Source: JBLHKS01 sp047620505
Lineage (GTDB): Bacteria > Verrucomicrobiota > Verrucomicrobiia > Verrucomicrobiales > DEV007
NCBI GenBank assembly: GCA_047620505.1
Contig: JBLHKS010000032.1
Span: forward strand, 1-47,548
Direction of reading: 5' to 3'
Length of the DNA stretch: 47,548 nucleotides
Shown here: in pieces, positions 1 to 8,035 of the stretch
How the letters are laid out: every line of letters begins with the position of its first letter
How positions within the stretch are numbered: position 1 is the stretch's first letter
Program-made: the position numbers and the translations under genes
Notes under the pieces: generated by a model
Databases searched by the model: none
The model's input: only the letters and a program-made list of their open reading frames with translations
Told to the model about the DNA's origin: nothing

Positions 1-126
1 CAAAGCCTGAAGTCAGCAGCGCGCGGATTTCGGTCCTTTGCCAACTACCGCATTCGAATCATGTTTTTCTGCGCAAAGTTAGATCTCTTTCCGTTAGATA
101 GTTGCCACGAAAATCCCTGAAGAGCC

Positions 127-183
127 AAAAAAGACAAGAAAAAGGACGCTAAGGGCGCGAGTTAGTCGCTGCCCAAGCGTCCT
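127..183 (-). terminator. Rho-independent terminator of clpC
   Basis: Seen directly: outer arms AGGACGCT (143-150) and AGCGTCCT (176-183), then inner arms GGGC (153-156) with GCCC (171-174) and GCGA (157-160) with TCGC (166-169), closing on a 5-nt loop at 161-165. Read leftwards, the direction of clpC transcription, the hairpin is followed by a T-rich run (the complement of the A-rich stretch 127-142). It lies 35 bp past the clpC stop codon, so it most likely ends the mcsA-mcsB-clpC transcript. Confidence 0.78.
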
Positions 184-217
184 GTGCGAACCGCAACGAG
201 CGGTCGTTCGATTCTAT

Positions 218-2719
218 CTACTCAGGACTAGCGGTAGCCTCGGCTGGCTCTTCCTGCTCCGAGCGCTCACTCGGCGAGGATTCGAAACTCAGTTCCTTCG
301 CATCTTTCTCGTACGTCACCGCGACGTTGTCGCCTTCGTTGATCCCACCGCGTAGCAGCTGGTGGGCAATCGGATCTTCAATATGGCGCTCGACACCCCG
401 ACGCATCGGCCTAGCGCCAAAATCTGGATCGGAGCCTTCCTCAACGAGGAATTCGCGCGCTTCTTCGGTGAAGGTGAGTTCGATTTCTTTGGTGCGGAGT
501 CGCCCGAGAACTTTGTCGAGTTCAAGATCGAGGATCTTAAGTAGGTCCGCTTTTTCCAGCATGTGGAAGACGATGGTTTTGTCGAGGCGGTTGAGGAATT
601 CGGGACGGAAAGTCGTTTTGATCTCCTCCATCACCTTGGCCTTCATCGAGTCGTAATCCGCTTTGTCGTCATCCATCGAGGCGAAGCCCATGGAGGTCTG
701 ACGCTTGATCACGTTGGCCCCGGCGTTCGAGGTCATGATGATGATCGTGTTCCGGAAATCGATTTTGCGGCCGAAACTGTCGGTGATCGTGCCCTCTTCG
801 AGAATCTGGAGAAGCAGATTCATCACGTCTGGGTGCGCTTTTTCGACTTCGTCAAAGAGCACGACCGAATAAGGCCGTCGGCGAACGGCTTCTGAAAGCT
901 GACCACCTTCTTCGTAACCCACGTAGCCTGGAGGCGAGCCGATGAGCCGGCTAGATGTGAATTTTTCCATGTACTCGGACATGTCGAGCTGGATCAGCGC
1001 TTCTGGATCGCCGAACATGAATTCGGCGAGGTTCTTCGCAAGAAACGTCTTTCCGACGCCCGTTGGTCCGAGGAAAATGAAGGAGCCGATCGGCCGCTTC
1101 GGATCCTTGAGGTCAGCGCGGGACCGGATGAGCGCTTTGCTGATCGCCTCGACCGCTTCGTTCTGGCCGATCACGTGCTCTTTGAGTTTTTCCTCCATCT
1201 TGAGGAGCTTCTCGGTCTCTTTTTCTTCCATCCGCTGGAGCGGCACGCCAGTCCATTTTGCGACCACCGACATCATGTCGTCTTCATTGACAATGACCTT
1301 GGTTTCCTGGTTATTTTGACGCCATTCTTCGATCAGAGTTTCGAGGGAGTCCTTGCGGGTTTTTTCCTCATCGCGCAGAGCAGCTGCTCGTTCGAAGTCC
1401 TGCTTCTGGATCGCCTCTTCCTTGTCGATTACGATTCCATCGATCTCGCCTTCGATCTCTTTGAACTCGGGCGGACGGGTCATCGCGCCGATCCGCGCTT
1501 TGGAGCCAGCTTCATCGAGAATATCGATCGCCTTGTCCGGAAGAAAACGGTCGGTCAAGTAGCGGGCCGAAAGTTTGACCGCACCGATGATCGCTTCCGG
1601 CGTGTACTCTGCCTTGTGGTGTTGCTCGTATTTGTGGCGGAGCCCTTGAAGAATCTTGATCGCGTCTTCAACGCTTGGTTCCTCGACTTTTACGCTCTGA
1701 AAGCGGCGAGCGAGCGCAGCGTCCTTTTCGATGTATTTGCGATATTCGTTCAGCGTGGTTGCGCCGACGCACTGCATTTCACCGCGGCTGAGGGCCGGTT
1801 TGATGATGTTGGACGCGTCCATCGCGCCTTCAGCTGAGCCCGCACCGACGATCGTGTGCAACTCATCGATGAAGAGAATCACGTTTTTGTTGCGGCGAAT
1901 TTCGTCCATCACCGCTTTGATCCGCTCTTCAAACTGGCCGCGATATTTCGTGCCAGCGACCATCAACGCGAGGTCGAGCGTGATGACTTTTTTATCGCGA
2001 AGGAGTTCGGGAACAGCGCCGCTGATCACTTCCTGAGCGAGGCCTTCAACAATCGCGGTTTTACCAACTCCGGCTTCGCCGATCAGAACCGGATTGTTCT
2101 TCGTGCGGCGGCAAAGAATCTGGATCACGCGTTCGATTTCGTCCTCGCGGCCGATCACTGGATCGAGTTCGCCAGCCTGCGCCAATTCGGTCAGATCGCG
2201 TCCGAACGCTTTGAGCGCCGGAGTTTTCGATCCCGATTTGCTGCTGCCGCCCTCTTCCATTTCTTCGTCATCATCCGATGCGAAATTCGGGTCGAGTTCC
2301 TTGAGGATTTCGTTTCTCGTCCGCTCGATATCGACTTCCAGCGTCCGTAAAACGCGGGCAGCAACGCCTTCGCCTTCGCGAAGCAGACCAAGCAGGATGT
2401 GCTCAGTTCCAACGTAAGAATGATTGAGCGCCTTGGCTTCTTTGCCAGCAAGCGCGAGCACTTTCTTGACGCGCGGGGTGTAGGGAATGTTGCCGACCAT
2501 TTTCTGGTCGCCACCGGATCCGACCTGCTTTTCGACTTCCATCCGGACAGTCTCAAGATCGAGGCCCATTTTTTGAAGGACGTTCACAGCGACGCCCTGG
2601 CCCAGTTTGATGAGTCCAAGGAGCAGGTGTTCAGTTCCTACGTAATTGTGATTAAAACGGTCCGCCTCTTTTCGCGCGAGGGCGAGGACCTGTTGAGCTC
2701 GGGGAGTGAAATTATTCAT
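218..2719 (-). CDS. clpC: ATP-dependent Clp protease ATP-binding subunit ClpC
   Basis: Hexameric AAA+ unfoldase that feeds substrates to ClpP in the cytoplasm. In Gram-positive bacteria it degrades proteins marked with phospho-arginine by McsB. The 833-aa protein shows two Clp_N repeats (about 1-145), a first AAA module with Walker A GEAGVGKT (214-221) and Walker B ILFIDELH (about 281-288), a UVR-type coiled segment (about 420-460) that distinguishes ClpC from ClpA and ClpB, and a second AAA module with GPTGVGKT (551-558) and VVLFDEVEKAH. The C-terminus ends in a Glu/Ser/Pro-rich tail. Length is normal for ClpC (about 810-850 aa). It starts 9 bp after the mcsB stop codon, so the two are almost certainly co-transcribed. 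No clpP is present in this window. Confidence 0.96.
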   Translation of the reverse strand: MNNFTPRAQQVLALARKEADRFNHNYVGTEHLLLGLIKLGQGVAVNVLQKMGLDLETVRMEVEKQVGSGGDQKMVGNIPYTPRVKKVLALAGKEAKALNHSYVGTEHILLGLLREGEGVAARVLRTLEVDIERTRNEILKELDPNFASDDDEEMEEGGSSKSGSKTPALKAFGRDLTELAQAGELDPVIGREDEIERVIQILCRRTKNNPVLIGEAGVGKTAIVEGLAQEVISGAVPELLRDKKVITLDLALMVAGTKYRGQFEERIKAVMDEIRRNKNVILFIDELHTIVGAGSAEGAMDASNIIKPALSRGEMQCVGATTLNEYRKYIEKDAALARRFQSVKVEEPSVEDAIKILQGLRHKYEQHHKAEYTPEAIIGAVKLSARYLTDRFLPDKAIDILDEAGSKARIGAMTRPPEFKEIEGEIDGIVIDKEEAIQKQDFERAAALRDEEKTRKDSLETLIEEWRQNNQETKVIVNEDDMMSVVAKWTGVPLQRMEEKETEKLLKMEEKLKEHVIGQNEAVEAISKALIRSRADLKDPKRPIGSFIFLGPTGVGKTFLAKNLAEFMFGDPEALIQLDMSEYMEKFTSSRLIGSPPGYVGYEEGGQLSEAVRRRPYSVVLFDEVEKAHPDVMNLLLQILEEGTITDSFGRKIDFRNTIIIMTSNAGANVIKRQTSMGFASMDDDKADYDSMKAKVMEEIKTTFRPEFLNRLDKTIVFHMLEKADLLKILDLELDKVLGRLRTKEIELTFTEEAREFLVEEGSDPDFGARPMRRGVERHIEDPIAHQLLRGGINEGDNVAVTYEKDAKELSFESSPSERSEQEEPAEATASPE

Positions 2720-2728
2720 CGGGTAAAA

Positions 2729-3847
2729 TCAGGATTGGCTTGGGGATTCGGTACTGTGACCGCCATTTCCGTCGGAGTCATCTATACGTGGTGCGGGAAG
2801 GGTTTTCAACTTACTGCGAAGGATTTCAGCTCTCATCATGTCGCGTTCTTCCGCTCCAAGCTTACGCCGAGCCTCCGTTTGAAGATGCGCGGGCTGGATT
2901 TCCATGAGCAGCACATCGATCAATTTCTGCTCCTCTTTCGGGAAGAATCCAAGGTCGATTCCGAGGCGCACCATCGAAAGCAGGTTCAGCGCTTCTTTCG
3001 AAGGCATGATGTGAGCGTGGCGAAGAACGGCATACGCGCGACCGATCTGATCCCGCAGAATCGCCTGCTTATCTTCGATCATCTTCTGCCGGGCATTCTG
3101 CTCGTGATTGATGATCTGGCGGATCACTTTTTCCAATCGCGCGATGATCGTCTGCTCGGTCTCGCCGAGAGTCGACTGGTTGGAAATCTGGAAAAGATTG
3201 GCGAGCGCCTCGGTTCCTTCTCCGTAAAGTCCGCGGACAGCGAGGCCGATTTTGTTCACCGCTTGGATCACTTGGTTGATCTGTTCACTCAAAACCAGCG
3301 CCGGCAGATGAAGCATGCAGCTTGCCCGAATTCCTGTGCCGAGATTCGTCGGGCAAGCCGTCAAGTAGCCCCAACGCTGGTCGTAAGCGTAGTCGAGTCC
3401 GGAATCCAGCTCTGAATCGATACCATCGACCAACTCGTGAGCTTTGGTCAATTGCAGGCCGGGGAGGATCGCCTGCATTCGCAAATGGTCCTCCTCGTTA
3501 ATCATGATGCTCAGAGTCTGCGCTGCGTTCATCACCGCCGCGCTTCCAGTGCTCTTCGCCGCGTGTTCCCGGCTGATCAGATGTCGTTCGACCAGAACCT
3601 GTTTCTGGATCGCCGTCAGATCCTTCAGCTCCTCGGAAAACGCCTCCTGCATTTCCGGCAACGCCTCAATTCTGGGTCGGAGATCTGCCAGCAGCTGCCC
3701 ACGCTCCGGCTTCTTTGCCCAACCCGGAAAAGCAGCGCCTTCGATGTTTCTCGCGAGCCTGACCCGGCTGGTCACGACGATATCGCCGTCAGGGCCTGCC
3801 TCGGCCATCCAGTCGGCAGGGCTTTTGAGCAATGTGGAAAAATTCAT
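2729..3847 (-). CDS. mcsB: Protein-arginine kinase McsB
   Basis: ATP:guanido phosphotransferase-fold kinase that phosphorylates arginine residues of damaged proteins and so marks them for ClpC-ClpP in the Firmicutes system. The 372-aa sequence carries the N-terminal signature SRVRLARN (27-34), the catalytic-loop motif TACPTNLGTG with the conserved Cys, and RDQIGRAY near residue 280, which matches the phospho-arginine-binding allosteric motif RDxxRA of McsB. The guanidino-specificity domain of metazoan arginine kinases is lacking, as expected for McsB. It lies 49 bp downstream of mcsA and 9 bp upstream of clpC on the same strand, which supports the assignment. The start at 3847 (ATG, MNFSTLLKSPADW) is the first sensible one. 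No CtsR repressor gene accompanies the operon here. Confidence 0.94.
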   Translation of the reverse strand: MNFSTLLKSPADWMAEAGPDGDIVVTSRVRLARNIEGAAFPGWAKKPERGQLLADLRPRIEALPEMQEAFSEELKDLTAIQKQVLVERHLISREHAAKSTGSAAVMNAAQTLSIMINEEDHLRMQAILPGLQLTKAHELVDGIDSELDSGLDYAYDQRWGYLTACPTNLGTGIRASCMLHLPALVLSEQINQVIQAVNKIGLAVRGLYGEGTEALANLFQISNQSTLGETEQTIIARLEKVIRQIINHEQNARQKMIEDKQAILRDQIGRAYAVLRHAHIMPSKEALNLLSMVRLGIDLGFFPKEEQKLIDVLLMEIQPAHLQTEARRKLGAEERDMMRAEILRSKLKTLPAPRIDDSDGNGGHSTESPSQS

Positions 3848-3896
3848 CGTGATGTTGGGCCAGAAAATCCGGCTGACCTCGGGTTAGACGGGATAT

Positions 3897-4481
3897 TCAG
3901 CTTTCGCTTTCAGACGAGGCGACCTCGGCCTCAATCTGCCGAAGTTCATCGCGAATTCGGGCCGCCTCCTCATAATTTTCTTCCTCAATCGAACTCGCCA
4001 ACTTCTCTTGAAGGGCCTCGATCCGATTTTCTTCCGTCGGCACCGGTTCTGGTTCCGGTTCCAACTCCTCAAGCGGCTCATCATCAGCACCAGCAGCTGC
4101 TGGAATCTCCGGGATCAAACCAGCCTCGAAACCATGCGGAGCTTTGCCCATGTGGCTAAGCCCCTTGTGCATCGCCTTCAACAGCCCCTCCAGCCCCGCG
4201 GTGAAAATATCGTAGCACTCGCTGCAACCCATCCGGCCGGTCTTCTTGAAATCGCCCTGCGAAAAACCGCACTTCGGGCAAATCAGCCCACGCGATGACT
4301 TCGGTTGAATCGTCTGCTCGCCGATTCCCTTGAGCAACTCGGCGAGGTTGAAACCCTTCGGATTGTTCACGCCTTTCTCCTCCGCGCAGGTTTGGCAGAG
4401 ATTCACTTTCTTGACCTTGCCTTCAACCACCTCAGTCAGGAAGATTGATGCATTGTCTTCTTTGCAGGCGTCACACTCCAT
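3897..4481 (-). CDS. mcsA: McsA-like zinc-finger/UVR protein, activator of McsB
   Basis: McsA is the zinc-binding adaptor that activates the arginine kinase McsB. The 194-aa protein begins with two treble-clef-like Cys clusters: CDACKE with CQTCAEE, and CPKCGF with CSECYD. It ends with a UVR motif (about 150-185, pattern LQEKLASSIEEENYEEAARI) of the kind that contacts ClpC or UvrB. A low-complexity acidic Pro/Glu linker separates the two halves. This order (Zn fingers, linker, UVR) and the downstream mcsB-clpC genes make the call firm. A 6-bp inverted repeat (4505-4510 and 4522-4527) lies between ilvE and this gene. It is too weak to call a terminator, so ilvE could be co-transcribed. The linker codes for PAAAG through one copy of the iterated palindrome (4090-4103). 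Confidence 0.92.
   Translation of the reverse strand: MECDACKEDNASIFLTEVVEGKVKKVNLCQTCAEEKGVNNPKGFNLAELLKGIGEQTIQPKSSRGLICPKCGFSQGDFKKTGRMGCSECYDIFTAGLEGLLKAMHKGLSHMGKAPHGFEAGLIPEIPAAAGADDEPLEELEPEPEPVPTEENRIEALQEKLASSIEEENYEEAARIRDELRQIEAEVASSESES
4090..4103. repeat. Iterated palindrome CCAGCAGCTGCTGG, copy in mcsA
   Basis: Exact 14-bp form. Read by mcsA as PAAAG in its linker between zinc fingers and UVR motif. Confidence 0.9.
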
Positions 4482-4529
4482 TTTTTAGTCCAAATCAGAT
4501 AACCGGCGACAAACGTAAGCGGTCGCCAA

Positions 4530-5408
4530 TCAGTTGTAAATCGGCGTTCCGGAATTTTTGGTCATTTTGCGAAACTCAGCCATAAAACGCCGCGACATCT
4601 CGCCCGGCTTTCCATCTCCGATCGCCCGCCCGTCGCAAGTCGCCACCGGCACAACCTCGGCCGCGGTTCCCGTCAGAAAAATCTCGTCCGCCGTGTAAAC
4701 CTCGTAGCGCGTCTGATTTTCCTCGACCAAATCGATCCCGAGCTGAGCCGCGATCTTGAACATCACCCTTCGCGTGATCCCATTCAGAGCTCCTGCCGAC
4801 AAAGGCGGCGTCGAAATCCGGCCTTTTTTCACGATGAAAATATTGTCGCCCGTGCACTCCGCAACGTTGCCCTCTTCATTCAGCATCAGCCCCTCCTCGC
4901 CGCCGGCATTGAGCGCCTCCAGCTTAGCCATCACGTTGTTTAAATAATTCAGCGATTTCACCAGCGGGCTAAGCGAAGCCGGGGTCGGACGCCTCGTCGA
5001 GCAAGTCACGAGCGTCAGCCCATTCTCGTATTTTTCCGGCGGATAAAGCTGAATCTTGTCCGCAATCACGATCACCGAAGCCTTCGGGCAATGCAGCGGA
5101 TTCAGCCCCAGCGTCCCAGTCCCGCGCGTCACCACCAGCCGGACGTAGCCGTCGCGCAGCTCGTTCGCGCGAATCGTCGCCATCATCGCCTCGGTCACCT
5201 CTTCCCTCGTAAGTTGAATATCGAGTGCGATCGCCTTCGCCGAATCGAAAAGCCGGTCAATGTGCTCCTTGCACTCAAAGACCCGACCTTCATAAAACCG
5301 AATTCCCTCGAACACGCCGTCTCCGTAGAGCAAGCCGTGGTCGAAAACCGAGATTTTGGCATCCTGCTCGTCCAGCAGCTGCCCGTCGATGTGCACTTTG
5401 ATTCCCAT
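4530..5408 (-). CDS. ilvE: Branched-chain amino acid aminotransferase (class IV)
   Basis: PLP-dependent enzyme that interconverts branched-chain 2-oxo acids and Leu, Ile or Val in the cytoplasm. Visible fold-type IV signatures are the N-terminal VFDHGLLYGDGVFEGIR segment, GYVRLVVTRGTG, the SLNYLNNVMAKLEA segment that includes the PLP-lysine region, and the C-terminal EIFLTGTAAEVVPV. The reading frame stays open upstream to 5702. However, the extra 98 residues have no relation to the family, while MGIKVHIDGQL at 5408 is the standard N-terminus and gives 292 aa, the usual size. Start at 5408 is therefore preferred. The gene is 48 bp upstream of mcsA on the same strand and may share its transcript. 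D-amino-acid aminotransferase or aminodeoxychorismate lyase are less likely relatives. Confidence 0.88.
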   Translation of the reverse strand: MGIKVHIDGQLLDEQDAKISVFDHGLLYGDGVFEGIRFYEGRVFECKEHIDRLFDSAKAIALDIQLTREEVTEAMMATIRANELRDGYVRLVVTRGTGTLGLNPLHCPKASVIVIADKIQLYPPEKYENGLTLVTCSTRRPTPASLSPLVKSLNYLNNVMAKLEALNAGGEEGLMLNEEGNVAECTGDNIFIVKKGRISTPPLSAGALNGITRRVMFKIAAQLGIDLVEENQTRYEVYTADEIFLTGTAAEVVPVATCDGRAIGDGKPGEMSRRFMAEFRKMTKNSGTPIYN

Positions 5409-5824
5409 TTCCGTCGATATTTTTGAGGACGGAAGTGGTAGCACAGATCGGCGCAACGCCCATCGGAAAATATGAGTCGATAGCCGAATTAACCCTCTTC
5501 CCCGAAGCCGGCTCAGCGCTAATGGACCTGCCAGTGCCCGTGAACTGGGGTCGAAATTCTCCAACTCCTCAAGATTCGCTCCAGTCGCGCGGGATTTCGG
5601 GCGCAACGCCGCCGCGTTCACTCCGTAATCATCATTAGTTGTTGAATCCAGACCTGCCACGATCACAATCGCGTCCGCCTCCAGCAAACGCGACTTCGCC
5701 AACTGGCGCGTTGTCAGGGGGGGAAGATTTCGTTAACTCAACTTGATCCCGAGATAATCAGACGCGTTCCCATTCCGAACCTACCCACTTTCAGCGTCCG
5801 ACAAGACTCGACTCCAACTCATTG

Positions 5825-5838
5825 CCAGCAGCTGCTGG
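5825..5838. repeat. Iterated palindrome CCAGCAGCTGCTGG, intergenic ilvE/atpB
   Basis: Exact 14-bp form lying in non-coding DNA, about 420 bp from the ilvE start and 205 bp from the atpB start. It shows that the motif is kept without any protein-coding reason. Confidence 0.9.
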
Positions 5839-5966
5839 GGCGCAACTGACCAGCAAAATCAGAAAACATGGTTCGATTCTAAAGTCTGATCTTCTTTTGT
5901 CTATCCGGCCAACGCACGAGCCATCGTGAGTCGATTCTGGAGGGCCGACCCTAACGGTAGTCCGAC

Positions 5967-5986
5967 TTTGTGAAAAATTTCACAAA
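5967..5986. promoter_or_regulatory. Inverted repeat upstream of atpB, possible operator
   Basis: Arms TTTGTGAAA (5967-5975) and TTTCACAAA (5978-5986) separated by AA form a perfect two-fold symmetric site 58 bp before the atpB start codon. A shorter relative, GTGAAATTTCAC, lies at 15113-15124 before the second tatA. Shape and place suit a dimeric regulator, but no regulator is identified. It has no following T-run in either useful direction, so it is unlikely to be a terminator. Confidence 0.3.
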
Positions 5987-6044
5987 TTCAGCTTGATGAA
6001 AAAAAGGTCGAAGCTTAAATGGGCGCCGATCCGCCGGATTAAAA

Positions 6045-7073
6045 ATGCAGAACCTCGGTTTCAGCCTCGAAAGCGCCCCTTTGTCGTCCTTGCTGGCAGC
6101 GGTTACACCGTATGCGCAGAACCTCCCGTTTTCGGAGTGGATCACGAACTCGATTTTCGTTGCGGTCCTCGTGCTGGTTCTAGTTCTGGCATTCTCTCTT
6201 CGTGCGACCGCGAAAATGCGGCTCATCCCAAGCGGGATTCAGAACTTCGTCGAGTTCGTCGTCGAGTTTCTCTATGGACAGGTCGAGGGCATTGTCGGTA
6301 AAAAAGTCGCCCCGCGAGCGTTTCCGCTGCTGGCTACGATGTTCCTTTTTATTCTGGTCGCGAACTGGTCGGGTTTGATTCCTGGTGTCGGAACCGCTGG
6401 TTGGATGGTCGATAAAGAGGGCCATGTGCTTCCGACGTCAGCGCCGTTGACGCTCGATCATGGCGGCTCGCACGGTGAAGAAGGCGATCATGGTGATCAT
6501 GGCGGTGCGCATGGCGAGGATGCCCCGCACCTGACCGCTCTGCTCAGGCCTGCTGCCGCTGACTTGAACATGACGCTTGGAATCGCGTTCTGCTCTTTTC
6601 TTCTCTGGATTCACCTGACGATTCGCGAGGGGGGAGTTCACTGGCTTCATTCCAGGCCTCACCTTGAGAAAAAACCTTGGCTGATTCGCGAACTCCTGAT
6701 TATTGCAGGCGGCTGGATTGTCTTTCTCAAGCACACCTTCGAGCCAAAGGGAGTAAAGGGCGGCCTCTGGTGGGGATTGTTGCTGATTTTTATCCTTGTC
6801 GGGGTGATTGAGCTTGTTTCGATCGTGTTCCGTCCAATTTCCCTTTCTTTCCGTCTTTACGGAAACCTCTACGCAGGTGAGACCCTTTTGCATACAATGG
6901 GCACGCTGGGCGAGACGATGGGGTTAGGAAAGGTTGGATCATTTATCTCCAGCGTTCTCTTGCCGATTCCGTTCTATTTCATGGAGATACTGGTCGGCTT
7001 TTTGCAGGCGATGGTGTTTTCACTTCTGAGTGCAGTCTATATTTCGCTTTCAACTTCTCACGAAGAGCACTGA
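6045..7073 (+). CDS. atpB: F0F1 ATP synthase subunit a
   Basis: Membrane subunit that forms the proton half-channels beside the c-ring. The 342-aa protein has the expected membrane segments (for example 36-52, 97-116, 176-190, 228-245, 258-275, 305-330). It also has the family motifs ADLNMTLGIAF and SFRLYGNLYAGE, which includes the essential Arg of the proton path. It is longer than the E. coli subunit (271 aa), mainly because of a soluble segment at 123-166 between membrane helices. That segment holds a His/Gly/Asp-rich stretch (138-162, six histidines). This is the first gene of the operon. No atpI precedes it. Confidence 0.94.
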   Translation: MQNLGFSLESAPLSSLLAAVTPYAQNLPFSEWITNSIFVAVLVLVLVLAFSLRATAKMRLIPSGIQNFVEFVVEFLYGQVEGIVGKKVAPRAFPLLATMFLFILVANWSGLIPGVGTAGWMVDKEGHVLPTSAPLTLDHGGSHGEEGDHGDHGGAHGEDAPHLTALLRPAAADLNMTLGIAFCSFLLWIHLTIREGGVHWLHSRPHLEKKPWLIRELLIIAGGWIVFLKHTFEPKGVKGGLWWGLLLIFILVGVIELVSIVFRPISLSFRLYGNLYAGETLLHTMGTLGETMGLGKVGSFISSVLLPIPFYFMEILVGFLQAMVFSLLSAVYISLSTSHEEH

Positions 7074-7169
7074 CGAGCCTGCGGACGTAACACAATTTGC
7101 CGTCGCGACCATGCGAAGACAGTGGGCGACGGTGTGAGACAACAAAACTAACACAATAGGACAAAAATT

Positions 7170-7418
7170 ATGATGATGGAACTTCTTGCTCAGGCCGGCG
7201 ACGTAACAACTGTTGCTACGGAATACAAAGGCGGCTTTGCTCTTGCATTTGCGGGCGCTGGCGCTGGTATCGGAATTGGCATGATCGGTGCGAAAGCTGC
7301 GGAAGCAGTTGGCCGCAACCCGACTGCTTTCGGTAATATCCTTACGATTGCGATTATCGGCATGGCGCTTGCGGAGGCTATTGCGATTTACGCTCTGATT
7401 CTGGCATTCGCTGGATAA
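7170..7418 (+). CDS. atpE: F0F1 ATP synthase subunit c
   Basis: Proteolipid of the rotor ring. The 82-aa hairpin has helix 1 with a GAGAGIGIGMIG glycine repeat, the polar loop AVGRNP, and helix 2 containing ALAEAIAIY with the ion-binding Glu. The residues around it lack the Gln and Ser/Thr partners of sodium-type rings, so proton coupling is inferred. Three ATG codons in a row begin with MMMELL; 7170 is the furthest upstream and 7173 or 7176 are equally possible. An AGGA lies 9-12 nt upstream, one of the few recognisable ribosome-binding sites in this operon. Confidence 0.93.
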   Translation: MMMELLAQAGDVTTVATEYKGGFALAFAGAGAGIGIGMIGAKAAEAVGRNPTAFGNILTIAIIGMALAEAIAIYALILAFAG

Positions 7419-7433
7419 GTTAGTCAATTACTG

Positions 7434-7480
7434 GCGGCGCTGGACCATTTCCAGCGTCGCGGTCCTTCCTTTTAATTCTT
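7434..7480 (+). terminator. Hairpin plus T-rich tract between atpE and atpF
   Basis: Arms GCGGCGCTGG (7434-7443) and CCAGCGTCGC (7451-7460) pair over 10 bp with one G-T pair and a 7-nt loop. A T-rich run follows at 7463-7480. It sits inside the operon just after the c-subunit gene. It could act as a partial terminator or as a 3' stabiliser that helps atpE outproduce its neighbours, since many c subunits but one each of several others are needed per complex. Confidence 0.5.
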
Positions 7481-7499
7481 AGATCTAATCTTCAGACCG

Positions 7500-8012
7500 A
7501 TGCTTGCTTTCCTTGACGAAATTGCTGGAAAATTCGGATTCGAATGGGGGAAATTTATCGCTCAGATTTTGATCTTTCTGATCGTCTTTGCGGTTTTGAA
7601 ATGGAAGGCATTCGGACCGGTTCAATCGATCCTCGCTCAGCGTCAAAAGCGGATCGAGGACGGGGAAAATAATCTCAAGAAGATTAAAGAGGATCTCGAA
7701 AACGCAGAAGCCAAGGCGCAGCAATTGATTGATCAGGCGAATGCTTCTGCCGAGCGCATGATCGAGGAGGCGCGCACGAGCGCCTCAGCCTTGAACGAAA
7801 AGAAGACGAAGGAGGCCACGGCTGAGGCGGCTACCATTCTTGCCAAGGCGCGCGAAGCCAGCCAGCTTGAGAAAGAGCAGGCGATAAGCGAGTTGAAGCG
7901 CGATTTCAGCCGCTTGGTTGTCGACACAACCTCGAAGGTGACCGGCAAGGTTCTCACTTCTGAAGACCAGAACAAGATCAACCAGGAAACTGCTGGTCAG
8001 ATCGCTGTTTGA
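7500..8012 (+). CDS. atpF: F0F1 ATP synthase subunit b
   Basis: Peripheral-stalk subunit that links the membrane sector to F1. The 170-aa protein has one N-terminal membrane helix (about 19-36, GKFIAQILIFLIVFAVLKW) followed by a long charged coiled coil with the typical pattern ILAQRQKRIEDGENNLKKI. Length and position between atpE and atpH are standard. There is a single b gene, so the stalk should be a homodimer. No clear Shine-Dalgarno precedes the ATG. Confidence 0.93.
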   Translation: MLAFLDEIAGKFGFEWGKFIAQILIFLIVFAVLKWKAFGPVQSILAQRQKRIEDGENNLKKIKEDLENAEAKAQQLIDQANASAERMIEEARTSASALNEKKTKEATAEAATILAKAREASQLEKEQAISELKRDFSRLVVDTTSKVTGKVLTSEDQNKINQETAGQIAV

Positions 8013-8035
8013 GATTTTTCGCCTGACTTCGACCG

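Larger units (their letters stand above)
5409..6044. other. Divergent intergenic region between ilvE and the atp operon
   Basis: No convincing gene on either strand. The ilvE frame stays open through much of it, but the predicted residues are not family-like. The region holds one exact iterated palindrome (5825-5838) and a 9-bp-arm inverted repeat (5967-5986). It should contain the promoters of both ilvE (leftward) and atpB (rightward). No -35/-10 pair stood out clearly enough to annotate. Confidence 0.6.

Noticed and set aside
1378..5383. GAGCAGCTGCTC at 1378-1389 and CAGCAGCTGCCC-type sequences at 3689 and 5373 as family copies
   Set aside because: They differ from the 12-mer at two positions each, so they are left out of the count, though they may be degenerate members.
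5409..5702. N-terminal extension of ilvE by about 98 residues
   Set aside because: Residues are unlike the family and the conserved N-terminus starts at the ATG at 5408.
5993..6301. A 102-residue plus-strand frame overlapping the atpB start (possible atpI)
   Set aside because: It is basic, has no membrane helices and overlaps atpB in another frame, so it is a shadow.
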